64,000 nt of DNA from Axinella damicornis. Taxonomy: Eukaryota; Porifera; Demospongiae; Axinellida; Axinellidae. Each line of letters opens with the position of its first letter. Positions within the stretch are counted from its first letter, which is position 1. The position numbers were made by a program, and so were the translations under genes. The stretch is from assembly GCA_963931865.1 (NCBI GenBank), contig OZ007506.1:9938855-10002854 (forward strand), written 5' to 3'. This document shows positions 11,145 through 23,345 of the stretch, piece by piece. The notes under the pieces were generated by a model. It saw only the letters and a program-made list of their open reading frames with translations, was not told where the DNA came from and made no database searches.

Positions 11145-12300
11145 CTCTTTTTTTTTTTGGTGGCGGTTTGTACGCCACATGCAGTTTCTGTGGGGGCGGT
11201 TTCTGGAGGCGCGGTTTCGATAAGCCATGTGCGTACGTGCTAAACACAGGTACAGAGAAGCGAACTATACAGGGAGTGTTAGCGACGGCGATAACACTGC
11301 CTCCGAAGACAATAAGGCAAAGGAGAAAGAGTCTAACAAAGTGAGGAAGAAGCGATGCATACAAGGAGAGTTTAGCGAAGACAGGTACGACTAACGTTTA
11401 GTCTAGGCCACGGTACATGTACAGTGTACACAGAGTTTCGTCCATGATATTTTTTAATGACTACTATGCCTTCGAAATACACTATAGTGCGGAGCTGCAG
11501 CAGTCTACAACTCGGAATACTTCGCTCAACTCAGGCAACTCACAACTTCGAACTAAACTTCGAACGCTGAACCTCCTGCTTTTACTTCCACAGGAAATCA
11601 CGCCTACCACTGTGAGCTACATGTAGCTAGGAGCGAGGCACAGACACTGCGCATGCGTATTCCTAGTATTATAGTGGTACTAAGACTCCTGCAGCCTTGT
11701 TCAGAGGCTGCAGCAGTCATATGACCATATGACCATCAAACCGAGTGGAATGGCGGTGGGAATGGCCTGTGGGATTGAGGCTATAGAAAACCTACATCGA
11801 GGGGTAATCAAAGCAACATGACGTACTGTAGAAGGTCATGCACACACTTATTGGATGCTGCATTTCCCAATGTTCCTGTGACATTGATGTCACACCAACA
11901 CCTTCTGTACCTGAAAGTCCCAGTGTTGCGTCTCACTCCCTCCACCTGCTGTATGAGAAGGGTGCTACTCAACCCGGCAGCTTGCTTCAGCACCGACAGC
12001 ACAGCTCCCTGTGGAGGTGGAATGGAACTTGACCATATGATCATCAAACCGAGTGGAATGGCATAGGGCACACAGTATGGCTGTCTACAAGGGACGGCTA
12101 ATACATTTGGAGTACCCCTTCAGTGAAATCCAGGTGGGGAATAGATCATCAGATTACTGTTCCTGTAACCTTCTCTGCTATCTTAAGTTCTGTTCCTGTG
12201 ACCTTCTCTGCTATCCTAAGTTCCCTCTCACCTTAGAATTCACATCAGAGTTTTGACTGATAATCAAACGTACAAGACCGTAACAAAGCTGTTCAATACA
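11145..12300. other. No gene; short repeated motif
   Basis: CAAACCGAGTGGAATGG occurs at about 11737 and 12047 and, as a diverged reverse complement, near 13545, each next to a CCATATGA or TCGTATGG motif. This suggests remnants of a dispersed repeat. Frames at 11808-12071 and 11818-12066 lie on opposite strands of the same DNA and are not credible genes. A CTGTTCCTGTRACCTTCTCTGCTATC block is duplicated at 12157-12215. Confidence 0.4.
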
Positions 12301-12302
12301 TA

Positions 12303-13312
12303 ATCTGGACTCTGGACTATGGACTGGACTCAGGACTGGACTGGACTCTGGACTGGACTCTGGGACTGGACTAGATTGATCAAACAGTTGTACACAGACC
12401 AAAACAGCTGTACACAGACAGCACACGTCATCAAGTTATGAAGGGTTGTCTCCAGCTCTGTCTCAAGTTGCTTCCCAGCCTGTTGCAGCATCGTCTACTC
12501 AATTTCTGAGAGGTCAAAGGTCACGTGCATATTCAATGAGCTTCAACAAAAGTGGCTATGGCTGAATTCTTGTGGGTTCTGTACCAGGTTTGAGCATCCA
12601 TGACTTGTATCGAATGTTTCTTATGGAGGTCACACACATTTGTTGGCCATCGTCAAACTCCAATTCAGCTCCAGTTAGGATGCTCTGCCTGCTTGAAGGA
12701 TTTGAAGAGCGGTTATTATCAGCAGAATCCAAATGTCTTTCTTGAAGTGTACATGTACATGTAGGAATATTCCATGCTATCCATGACTATAGTTCGAGAT
12801 CATTGCTGAAGCTCATTTAATAAGGTAATGGAGGGTATTTCCGGACAGCAGGGGATTTCCTGACACGGCCCCAGCTTTCGCTCTCCAGGAGCGGTTTTCG
12901 TTGACAACTGCACAACGTTGGAAGTTCAAAGGTAGGGTATGCATGTGCACTTACAATAATTCGGAAGAATCGCTAACGGAGCGAATGCGAGGGGCATGAA
13001 GTGCCGTATCCGGAATTAAAAGACTGTCCAGAAATCCCTTCCCTTACCTTATGCACGTGACCTTTGACCTCTCCGAAATCGAGGAATGATGCCGCAACAG
13101 GCTAGGAAGCAACTTGAGACAAAGCTGGAGTCAACCCTTCATAGCTTTGGTGATGTTTGCTGTCTGTGCACAGCTGTTTTGGTCAATCCAGTCCAGTCCA
13201 TTATCCAGTCCAGTCCATTATCCAGTCCAGTCCATTATCCAGTCCAGTCCGTTATCCAGTCCAGAGTCCAGTCCACAGTCCAGTCCAGAGTCCAGAGTCC
13301 AGGTTTTGTACT
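12303..13312. mobile_element. Foldback element, copy A (TGGACTGGAC arms)
   Basis: The left arm (12303-12557) has a TGGACTGGACTCTGGACTGG tract, a block ending AGCTGTACACAGACAGCA, a stretch ending CTGAGAGGTCAAAGGTCACG, then CATATTCAATGAGCTTCAAC. The right arm (about 13050-13312) repeats these inverted. The arms and interior match the element at 33549-34211, which has a clear target duplication; I cannot define exact ends here. The interior includes a diverged copy of the minus-strand frame at 33814-34068. Confidence 0.75.
12511..12527 (+). promoter_or_regulatory. DR1-type direct repeat overlapping an E-box (copy A, left arm)
   Basis: AGGTCAAAGGTCA is two AGGTCA half-sites separated by one base, the textbook DR1 arrangement bound by RXR/HNF4-type nuclear receptors. 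It overlaps CACGTG. The right arm carries the same module inverted at 13054-13070. Binding or activity is inference only; the motif match is exact. Confidence 0.4.
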
Positions 13313-13913
13313 GTCCCATCAACCTCAGAGAATGTGAAATTCTCTGGGGAAGGGAGGGCATGCCCCTGGTAATCTGTCTGTGTTGGGTCACTGTACGTAA
13401 CCTGAAATCCTGTATGAAACCCTGAATGGTGCTTCTCTCAATGAGTGTTTCTATACTTACTGCTCAGCCTTTCATATACAGTAATAATAAAAGGGAGGAG
13501 TAAAATATGTATTGCACACCTTATCACTCGAGGAGTTCGCTAGTTCCATTCCGCTTGGTTTGACGGTCGTATGGTCAAGTTCCATTCTACTGGTTTGTGT
13601 ACAGGTCTCTCTCGTAGTTGTTTTGCTGGAAAAGCACTGTGAAAGAATGGAAAGAATTAGTGCCAGGCAGCTACTCAACAAAGAGATTCATACACCTTTG
13701 ATGGTCTACAACCACTGGACTGGTCGACTGATGAACTGGACTACTGGACCAACTGTTTTCCACAGTTGCGGAGTCACTATCATTTTTCACAACACTAGCC
13801 CTTGGGCATGATGGCAACAAGGATTTCAAGATGTGAATATAACTGCTATGACCGATTTGAACCTACATGTAGAAAGTGCACTTCAACATGTGTATGAGGT
13901 GTGTATGGGACGG
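13313..13913. other. No recognisable gene
   Basis: Frames at 13472-13681 (minus) and 13512-13811 (plus) overlap and match nothing familiar. The segment holds the inverted CAAACCGAGTGG-type remnant near 13545. No splice-consistent exon was found. Confidence 0.35.
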
Positions 13914-13983
13914 TCAGCCTTGTTTCCAGGTCCCCCCGCGTGCGGCAATGCTCGTGCGCAGGGGAGAGCCTGGGAACGAGGTT
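13914..13983. mobile_element. Short TAGCCTCG-family foldback remnant
   Basis: AGCCTTGTTTCCAGG on the left and CCTGGGAACGAGGTTA on the right form an inverted pair with only about 40 bp between. This looks like a very short or internally deleted member of the MITE family better seen at 30831-31445. No convincing target duplication is visible. Confidence 0.5.
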
Positions 13984-14937
13984 ATGGGATAGCAGCAATG
14001 TTTTGCACTCACTCGGTATGTTCCAGAGTTTTCAGTAAGACCAAGCCTGACCTCATCACTGCTATCATCATCACAGTACAGGGAGTGTAGCCTGTCCACT
14101 GTGTACATGAAGACAGAGGAAGTGTGATAGTTACTAGGTAATCATGGTCTGTTCCTGTACATTGCACGATCTGTTTTTGTTTTTAATTTGGGTTTACCAC
14201 ACTGTGGTAACTCACAAGTCTTTCAGTACCATTCCCATGAATGCTTGCAACAAAGCTAGCTACATGTGTAGCAATGTCAGACTTTGGAATGCATCTTTTT
14301 GAGCACTATGTTAGCCTAGGGTACATTTCGTGGGCACAATCTCATTCATCTCAGCAGGGAAACTTATCCACAGACTGTGGATGACCACAGTTACAGTAAC
14401 CATGATATATAGTACATGTACTCATGCCCCCCAATGACAGAAAATATAAGCACATGCAGCAACACAAAACCATACAAATAACCCACCCTACGGTGTAGCC
14501 TACTTCTCTCAGATAACCACACCTGCTATTGATTGCCACATAATTTACTGTAATCTCATCTCGGTCATTGTCAGGGCTGGGCTCCAGCGTTTCATTACGC
14601 CAGCTAATGGGGACAAAATCAAAGCGTGGCAAAGTAAGGGGGTGGGGGGCAAAGATTCAAGAGGGGGGAGGCGGCGAATGCCCCTTCCCCAAATGAAACC
14701 CTGGGCTCCAGCCACACTACATACTAGTCTCACGGGCCAGACATACAGAAAATTATGTCTGCATGGTGACAAATGCTGTATCACAATGGAACTCTTGGCA
14801 ACATTTCTCGGGTTCACAAAGCTGCCCCACAGCTGTGCAGAAGTGTGAAACCATTACATACAGTCGCATTTTGGACTTCAAGCATCAAACTGTTGATTAC
14901 CCGCAGTGATGAAGTGTAACTTTCTACAAAACCTTAC
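13984..14937. other. No recognisable gene
   Basis: No frame here resembles a known protein. Minus-strand frames at 14351-14632 and 14545-14817 overlap one another and have no splice support. I see no terminal repeats or tandem arrays. Confidence 0.35.
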
Positions 14938-15215
14938 AAGATGGGGCTGTCATATTGAATTTGGACCCCCCACACACACACACACACACACCCTAAAATG
15001 GACCCCCCGGAACTAATTCTTCAATAAATGCTTCAAATATATGGACGCCCTGGAAATAATTTTTCAGAAATGTACCGAAATATATGGACCCCTTGTGAAA
15101 TTCTTGGACTCCCCATGTTCCATTATGTTTCAAAGCCTTGTTGAAATATGCAAATTCCCTGGAACGCATTCTGCTGAAATATATGGACCCCCATTTGTAT
15201 AGGGCTGTGCAAAGC
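14938..15215 (+). repeat. CA microsatellite followed by degenerate ATATATGGACCCC repeats
   Basis: A CA run at about 14972-14990 is followed by spaced repeats of a unit containing GAAATATATGGACCCC and CCTGGAA (near 15001, 15040, 15080 and 15180). The spacing is irregular (about 40-100 bp), so this is a decayed array. The minus-strand frame across it (14993-15217) has the repetitive peptide GSIYF and is not a gene. Confidence 0.6.
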
Positions 15216-15479
15216 AACTGAATGTTGTAGCAAGCTGTGAAGCTTGAAGCGGGCGGGCGGTGTTGTCATAATGACATCACCGTATAATAGATCAAAGATC
15301 AAGAGCGCACAGAGCTCTGCCTCATGCTTACCTGATTGCAACCTTTGCAGTACAACTACAGTGCCTGAGCCTTCGCAACAAATAACGTGAACTGGGCGGC
15401 TGTTGATCCATCCAAGCAACCATCGAGAGCAAGCGCTCATTCACCGGCAGAGGTTCGAACGCAACTGAAATAATCTCGC

Positions 15480-16330
15480 TGCAAAGTAGGCCGCTGTGGG
15501 CCTCGGTAAAAGGCTACCACAGGCCTGGGTATGAAGCCACCATGGACCTGGGTGTGAGACCAGGAGGCCACGATGGACCTGGGTGTGAGACCACCATAAT
15601 TATGCCTGCATGTGACGCCCCATGGGCCTGCCCAGCCCATGGTAGCCTCCTGTCCATGCTCACAGTGGCCTCACGCCCAAGCCTATAATGGCCTCACATC
15701 CACATTAGCCTCATGCCCTGGCCTGCCGTACTTAGCTCACGGTGGCCTACTACTCAGTCCCACTGCGGCCTTCTACCCATGCCTTCTACCCATGCCCATG
15801 GTGACCTCCTACCCAGGCCCACGGTAACCTCCTACCCAGGCCCACGGTAACCTCCTACCCAGACCCACTGTGGCCCCATACCCCAGGTTGACTGTGGCCT
15901 CCTATGCTGTCCTGTAGTGGCCATGTACCCATGCAGTCCCGCAGTGACCATGTGCAGAGGCCCATGGTGGCCTTGTACATGTAGCCAGACTCACAGCGGA
16001 GGCGCATGGTGGCCATTTAGCCTGGTCCTACTTGTAGGTAAAAGGCCATTGTAGGCCTGGATGCAAGGTCACCATCGGACTGGGTGGGAGGCCACCATGG
16101 GTCTGGGTAGGAGATCACCTGGGCCTGGGTGTGAAGCCACCTTAGTACTGGGTAGGAGGCAATTTTGGGTGTGGATATGAGGCCACCGTAAGCGCAAGCT
16201 AGGCCACTGCACTGTGGGTATTGGTAAGAACGAACTGTGGGTCTTGTTGGGAGGCTACTGTGGGCCCGAGTGTAGCATGGTAGGAGGCCACTGTGGGTTT
16301 GGTAGGAGGCTACATGTACCGTGGGCCCAC
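15480..16330. repeat. GC-rich minisatellite, inverted copy of the window start
   Basis: 15440-15610 is the reverse complement of about 310-480, and 15612-16000 of about 1-310, including the junction GGGCTGGGCAGGCCCATGGG. The 82-codon minus-strand frame at 138-386 is largely reproduced on the plus strand at 15612-15827. From about 16030 the units flip again. The segment links the left edge of the window to the intercopy region in inverted orientation. Confidence 0.8.
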
Positions 16331-16612
16331 ATGTGTATCAGAACGTGCACCACACATTAGCCTTAACTTGTTAATGGTCTGTCTACAACTCAGTGAGCTG
16401 TGTGCATGTGACTCCAATTTAGCCTCGTTCCCAGGCCTTCTCACCCCCAGCATTTGTCGCTTGCAGTAGTAACACAAGGGAAGGCCTAGTAAAAATTTGT
16501 CGCGTGCAGTGACATAGACGGACATTATGTGAACGTATGGAGGAGTGGCACATTCCCGGGTAAACCACAAAGTCGTCTTTAAAGCTTTTAGTAGCTACAA
16601 GTAATAAAAAAC
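16331..16612. other. Intergenic; lone TAGCCTCG-family end
   Basis: TTAGCCTCGTTCCCAGGCC lies at about 16421 and is followed by GTCGCTTGCAGTAGTAACAC, recalling the interior of the copy ending at 59518. No inverted partner was found within a few hundred bases. The last 20 bases resemble those at 23800-23815, the region into which the next element inserted. Confidence 0.45.
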
Positions 16613-17274
16613 GGGTACCTGTGAAAGCCGGAACGCAGGAACGCGGAACGGAACGCGGAACGGAACGCGGAACGGAAGTAAAATGCGGGCCGCGCGCTAT
16701 CATCACGCGCAGGGCGTCTTTATTCACTGGACTGGACTGGACTCACCCAAAAATCTGTTTTTCAGTGTAGGACAGAAGCTAAGCATACTTATTTATTTAC
16801 TAAAGTTGCTTGCAGAGCCTGCTTTCGTGTCTTTCCTCGAGTCGGTAGAGGTCAAAGGTCACGTGCATATTTAATGAGCTTCAAGGAAAAGATTAGAAGG
16901 GCACTTATTTACCGCAGACATCGAACTCCAGCCTTTTGCTGAAGCATAGAAAACAGAAAATAATATTCCTCTATCATCCACGACTGACTGGAGAGCATTT
17001 TGCTGAAGCTCATTAAATATGCACGTGACCTTTGACCTCTACCGACTCGAGGAAAGACACGAAAGCAGGCTATGCAAGCAACTTTAGTGAATAAATAAGT
17101 ATGCTTAGCTTCTGTCCTACACTGGCAAACAGATTTTTGGGTAAGTCCAGTCCAGTCCAGTGAATAAAGACGCCCTGCGCGTGATGATAGCGCGCGGCCC
17201 GCATTTTACTTCCGTTCTGCGTTCCGTTCCGCGTTCCGTTCCGCGTTCCTGCGTTCCGGCTTTCACAGGTACCC
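16613..17274. mobile_element. Foldback element, copy B, with a 9-bp target duplication
   Basis: The ends GGGTACCTGTGAAAGCC and GGCTTTCACAGGTACCC are perfect inverted repeats, and the arms extend about 250 bp. ATAAAAAAC flanks both sides (16604-16612 and 17275-17283). The uninterrupted relative near 23802 reads AAGTAATAAAAAGCATTAAA, confirming the insertion point. The arms hold GGAACGCGGAACG repeats, a CTGGACTGGACTGGACT tract, and AGGTCAAAGGTCA next to CACGTG. The interior has no coding potential. Confidence 0.85.
16849..16865 (+). promoter_or_regulatory. DR1-type direct repeat overlapping an E-box (copy B, left arm)
   Basis: AGGTCAAAGGTCA overlaps CACGTG exactly as in copy A. The right arm carries the same 17-bp module inverted at 17022-17038. 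The remainder of the arms differs considerably between copies A and B, so this core is the best-kept part of the shared sequence. Confidence 0.4.
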
Positions 17275-17672
17275 ATAAAAAACATTAAAATGTAGCAGGA
17301 TGCAGAACGGCAAAAAGTAAGGAAACAAGAGGGATGGTCGAACATAACAGTGAAGTATACAACCCCCCCTACAGAGATTTTTGGACCTACCTTGAAAAAT
17401 TAGTTCCGTTTAATGCGCACTTGCAACTTGACAGAAGCTGTTACTTACATGTAGCCTACCGTTTGTCTGTACAAGTAGTTAGCGACTGCTGGGCCGTTAT
17501 AAGCACTGTGATATCCACGCTACTGCAGCATCAGCAACTCTCATGATGTGTTTGAACGCCTTGCATCCAGGTTTTGGGTGGCCTCACATCCTAACCCGCG
17601 ATGGCCTCCTACCCAGGACTACGGTGGCCTCACACCCAGCACCCAGTCCCACGGCGGCCTCCTACCCAGACC

Positions 17673-18146
17673 CTACAGTCTTGTTCCCAGACCATTTTTC
17701 ACACGCAGAGGGGAAAAATAGTATTCCGTTTTGGTTCTCTCTGCTGAAATGTTGGCGGAGCAATCAGATTGCTTTGCGAAAGTGACGTACATGTAATACA
17801 AGAGATTAATGGCGACTGTGAAAGCTAAGCGATAGAGGCGGTGTGCAGGGATACTAGGCTACACAGACGTGAACTACACCATGAGAAGGCTGTCAGGAAG
17901 TTCGTAAACGGTTGGGATGTGTTTGTGAGCATGTCAATTGGCAGTGGGAAGTTTGAATGCCAGTAAGAACCTTAGATGAAGACAACTTTGGCTCAGGACA
18001 GCGTTATCATGATACATGTAGTTCCGCAGTTGATATGACATCAGGCATTACAAACCTTACGTCACCATTTTAAAACGGAATGTTCCATAATTTCACCAGA
18101 CTATTTTTTCCCCTCCGCATGCAAAAAATGGTCTGGGAACGAGACT
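17673..18146. mobile_element. MITE with AGTCTYGTTCCCAGACC ends (copy 2)
   Basis: This is the counterpart of 541-1014, starting CTACAGTCTTGTTCCC and ending TCTGGGAACGAGACT. ACCCAGACC precedes it at 17664-17672; on the right the flank reads ACCCATGCAGACC, so the duplicated target has since been altered here. Confidence 0.7.
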
Positions 18147-21100
18147 ACCCATGCAGACCCATGGTGGCCTCACACTCAGGCCAATGGTGGCATCTTACCT
18201 ACACTGTAGACCCACGGTGGCCTCCTACCCAGTCCCATGGCCATGCACCCAGGCTCCCGGTGGTCCTACATGGCCTGGGTGCATGGCCACTGTGAGTCTG
18301 AGTGTGAGTCGACCTTAGGAATCCACCGTATGCATAAGGTAGGAAACATGGGTACAGCGATCTCCGAAACCAAGTTCATGGACAAATGGGCAGCATCAAA
18401 GCGTACACAAACTGCTCCCTCTGCTTGAAAATGGCCTAGAACTCAATTTTAAGGCCCTCTGCTAAACTGAAAATTTGGACCCTCTCCAAGGCCCCACCCA
18501 CACTCTGACCCCATCATCAATACACACACAAAAGGGGCCAAAAAATTACGTATGGATTTACCACTTGCTCTCCTCAGTTGCTCTCCTACAGCCTGAAACT
18601 CATTGCCGCCCTCAAAAACAGAGGTTTGGCTACCCTAGGCTTTCCAAAAAAAATTCCACGCACACCAACTAAAACCGACCAAAGCCAAGGCCAGTTTCCA
18701 AAAGGTCAACCTACCCCTTGCAAAACTAGGTATGCTTTTCCACGTTCACCTCTCGGTTACAGAGTTTTGGCCACACATCTACTCCCTCTCACCAGCCCAG
18801 TCCAGCTATCAAACCAGCCAAATTCGCCCTAACACGAAAATGGGCGGGGCCTGTAATGCCGAAAGGTCAACTCTCTAGAGTCCCTTAGCCAGGGAGCTGT
18901 CGGATGCTGTTCACTTTCCAGGCAGTTCTTCGGCCACTTCAGCAGACCCACAAACATTCCTGCTCACTCCACCTAGCTATTCACACTCAGATAGCCCATC
19001 GCTTCATTCAATAAGCTAGAACAGCTCCTTACTTAAAAAAAAAAGAAGTGTTGCAACAAATCTTCAAAGTACCGCACGGCCACATCAGAGTACCAATTTG
19101 AAACTTGAAAGGGCCGCTAGCCGCATCAAAGAGAGAAGCCCCCCTTGTTTATTCCGGTTGCCGCCATGGGAAAACGTAAACAGATTAATAACTCTATATA
19201 ACCGTATGCAAGTGACGTCATCTCATTAATTATTCATGAGCAAAATTGCGCGATTTCACCGATGTCATGCTTCCTACCTTAAGGTTACGGGTTACAGTTT
19301 GCAATTGCGCATGCTTGGTGCGCGCTTGTGGTTTACAGTCAACAGTGAAATGTGCGCACGACTTTGGTGTCAGCTTTTTATCACTGAACTTACATCTAAC
19401 CGTATATTAGACTGAATTTCAATTCTACGAAGAAAGGGGCAGGGCGGCTCGGAAAGTTTTACCGAGATAAACATCCTGTTCGTGAGATACTGTGCGTTCT
19501 ACTTGCCTGATCTGGCAAAAAGCGAATGGCTTTGTGGTATGAACGACCATCACTCGTTTTTCCAACGGCAGCGAAGCGAAGTCGCTCCGAGCCACCCTCC
19601 AGTCAGTTGAAAACTTCCCATGGGTGCTGACAAGCTGGCCTGTTAGCCCTTTCTGATTACAAAATCTGACGCCAAAATCGCCAACTCGACCTTGAACTTT
19701 GATGCCACTGCCCGTGTTGGCATGTTGTACTCAGGCGCTAAGATCATACCAGCTAGAAGGTACTCATATTGCTGTTATACGTTGTCTCTGTTGCATGTCT
19801 CTAGCTAGTTCCTGCACGGATGGACAAAGGTAACTTGTACGTTATGTATATTTAATGAGCACACGGTATCCCGTAACCTTAATGAACTTGATGGCAAAAC
19901 ACATGTTTCCATTCTAATCCCATAAACAGGACCTGTGAGAACAAGCACATCTGCTTACTTCTGGATTGTAGAGGTCAAAACAGCAGTGGAGATGGAGGTG
20001 TATCCATCTAGGTGGAGATCGAACCATGTTGCTATGGCATCCACAATGCCACTTCACATCACCTGTAGTTGCAAATGATTCTCAGGAAGTGGAATCTAGA
20101 GGGAAAAATCAGTTTACTCTAAACAGCTAGATCACAATTAAGTAGAGTAAAATGCTTGCCAAACGTAGCTGTGATGGTGGATATGCTCAAATTGGGTGTG
20201 TTGCCATGGAGATGAAGTCCATTACATTGTACATATGCAATTGCAACTTTGTTGAGACTCTCCATTTCCATGGCAACCCAGGGATACAGTGCTCTGCAGT
20301 CCGAGTGCTAATTAAAGCATGGGTAAAACAGTCAGAACAAGCACATCTGCTGCATTGCTTACTTCTTCTGGATTACAGAAGTCAAAACAGCAGGTGTGGC
20401 TATCCAGGTGGAGGTCGAACCATGTTGCTATGGCATCCACAATGCCACCTGATGCCATCTGTAGCTGCAAATGATTCTCAGGAATTGGAATCTAGAGGGA
20501 AAAAATTGGTTTACTCTAAACAACTAGATCACAATTAAGTAGAGTAATTTGCTTGCCAAATGTGACTGACATGTGATGGTGGATATACTCAAACTGGGTG
20601 TGTTGCCATGGAGATGAAGTCTAGATCATATTGTGCATCTACTTCCGGTACTACTTTGCCAGCCTTCTGGCCTGTGGTTTATTAACTATTGGTATCAGCT
20701 CAGACACGTGCAACTTGAACGTTTCACGTGGCAAGTTATGGTTCAAGTCTGACGAAGAACGGCCAAAGGACACTGAAGTTATGCTGCCAAAGCGAACAGC
20801 TATTGTGTTCACCAAAGCAACATGTCCTGTACCTCTTGAAGCTTTTACAGACCTCCTGCAAAGCAGTTTACTGAAGTTAGAGGTGCTAACCACTTTTGAG
20901 TGGTGTACACACACAAGTAAATTGGAGGCTCCAAATGGAAGGATGGAATGATTCCCTGACTGTAAGTTTATCATGAACTTTGTTCCCGATCCCAGGGAGA
21001 GGATGTAAGTAACATACAGAGTCGGGGACTGTAGCATGTAGGTGTGGGGAGCTGAAGGGAGGACATATTAAAAGTCTTGAGGTTCTCCTTTTCTTGTGCC

Positions 21101-21757
21101 TGACCGCCACTGGCTCTTTATCCACTAAGGGAGGGCAGACTGGTGGTATGTAGCGCTCTTTCATGAGGTTTTTCAACCTCTGAACCAGAACCGTTGAAGG
21201 CTGCATGAATGGACTTGGTGCACTGCTCCCCCATGAGACCCATGCCAACATGCATTGTTCTAGCAATGTGACCTCTCGAGCATGCACATCTTAGGTACAT
21301 GTAGGACAGTTGCCTCAGGGAATTTCCTCCTGTAAGAACTCATGAACAGCTTGATGTTGGAAAATATACCATACAGCTGGAAAATTTGGCGGGGATTAAA
21401 TTTCGTGGCTGGCTCTAAAATGCTGTGAATTACATATTTGGCATACTAAAATTTGGCGGATTTGGAAATTTGCAGGTAGAGAATGATGTCATACTAACCG
21501 CACGGCCGCACGGTACAGTAACAGAGTGCTCGGTACTTATCCTAGTTTAGGTGTGAAAATCGTGTGTCGGTAGGCTGCGATGGAGTCAGAGTTTATAGTG
21601 GAGACCTGTGTTAGACGTACCATGTCTACAAAAATCTCTGGGATGCGAGTGTTAGGAGAGGAACTGCCATGTAAGAATGATAGTGGTAACAATAAAGACC
21701 CAAACGCAGTAGCAGTGATGCGAAGGAGCACCATCGTCTGCCATGTACCCAGGAATA

Positions 21758-22362
21758 TACCGTATAGTGGGTTCTTTTTGTGGGGTGCCAATTTTCATTA
21801 TTTTCGTAACTCACCAACAAGTCGCAAAATTTACCACCCACAAAAGCTTCCACCCATAATCGCGCTGTAGCTACAATGCGTAGCTAGGTGCCGTCGTTCT
21901 CAACCACATCGTACGGCTCATCATAGCTACCTGCATAGCTAACTGCGCCCTGTTGGCAGTGTCCTCGATCGACAGGATCCTCTATCACCAGCTCAGGGTG
22001 CAGCTGTCCGTCACGTTGTGATCGATAAAGTAGAATTGGACGTATGGCTAGCGAGCCACTAAGCGACAAAACGAGGACAGTAACTCTCGCCACAGCAAAT
22101 GGATCAACCATTCTCGCATTAGAATGTTGGTTCTTCTCCAACTCTGGCCTCCCACATGTCTTTTACTAACGAAGTTGCATCTCAGCTATAGCGCAGTGAA
22201 GCGCAATGTCGTTGAAACTTCGGCCATCAAACCATGTGCACTAATTTTTCATATTACGTCATCTGCGATGATAACACTAACGCGAAGGCTGGTGCCAAGA
22301 ACCACTAAAATCAATTCTGACGACGAAAATTTCCAACCACAAAAATAACCCGCTATACGGTA
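21758..22362. mobile_element. Nested MITE with TACCGTATAG ends (copy 2)
   Basis: TA-flanked inverted ends as in 4633-5243. A minus-strand frame of 85 codons (21884-22141) ends GSYDEPYDVVENDGT and is a longer version of the 61-codon frame in copy 1. It could be a captured exon fragment or chance. Confidence 0.85.
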
Positions 22363-22626
22363 TCAACTGCTTGCTTGCAATATCTGGCAGATCAGAGACA
22401 GAGAGGTACGTACGTACGTATGTACTATAGTAATAATCATGAGTGCGTGCTGCGAGACCCCACCCACGCACACGATAGATTGCAATGACATCACAACAAA
22501 ACATTGACGGAATTTAATTTGGTGGTGCATTCAGTGGACGAAATAAAAATTTTAAAGTGTCCGGACAATTTGTCCGAGCACAATCAAGTTTGTTCTGCCA
22601 TTCTCAACTGTTGATCTGCCATTATC

Positions 22627-22748
22627 TAGCCTCGTTCCACGTTTTTTTCTGCTCTTCGGTTTGCGTTGACGGATCTTCCGCATCCGTGTATTATTGTCAA
22701 TGCAAACTGAAGAACAGAAAGAACAGGGTAGGCCTGGGAATGAGGTTA
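22627..22748. mobile_element. 122-bp TAGCCTCG-family MITE
   Basis: It begins TAGCCTCGTTCC and ends GGAATGAGGTTA. The flanks are GCCATTATC (22618-22626) and GCTATTATC (22749-22757), a 9-bp duplication with one mismatch. The interior is a hairpin around GCGTTGACGGATC. Confidence 0.7.
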
Positions 22749-22904
22749 GCTATTATCCACACATACCACAGAATGCTTTTTATAGTTGTGCATTCATAGT
22801 CCTATTTGCCACCTGGTAAGTATATTCATGAAGAAACTGTGAAACCCATAATCATATTTGAAGCTCCAACTTAGTGCTATAAATACGAGTGCATGTCTCT
22901 ATCA

Positions 22905-23345
22905 TAGACTCGGTAGAGTCTATATGTAGGGATACGACGTACACGCAATACATGCCAATACAAAAAAATCTCTCCAAATCTCAGAAACGGTACACTTATA
23001 AGCCTTTATAACCACATACCGTTCATCTTCGAGTGTTTTCATGACCAACAAGACTCCTCACGTTGCAAAAACCCGTCGCGAAAGCACCACACCAGGCACT
23101 CGCAAAACGGGCAAATTGTTTTTCTTTCTTCTTCTTCTTCTTCAGACAACTTAGCTCAACGTTGCCTCAATCTGTCACGATGGTTTTCGCACGAAACAGC
23201 AGCATTTTCAACCGAGCAGTGCAACGTCCCATCGCTTTTTCGCTACCTCCAAGTCTTCACCTGGCGGCCTACTCAATAACTATGGCTTCGTTTGTCACGC
23301 CATTTTCACGTTTGTACGCATGCGCGCTTAAACGATCACTTGGCA
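22905..23345 (+). repeat. Dispersed repeat R1 (inverted relative at 50790-51215)
   Basis: From GACTCGGTAGAGTCTATATG through TCACGCCATTTTCACGTTTG this matches the reverse complement of 50790-51215 with modest divergence and a variable TTC tract. Two open frames (23063-23356, and 50883-51074 on minus) derive from it and share FARNSSIFNRAVQ. They may be remnants of a coding sequence or coincidence; I do not recognise the peptide. Confidence 0.75.
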
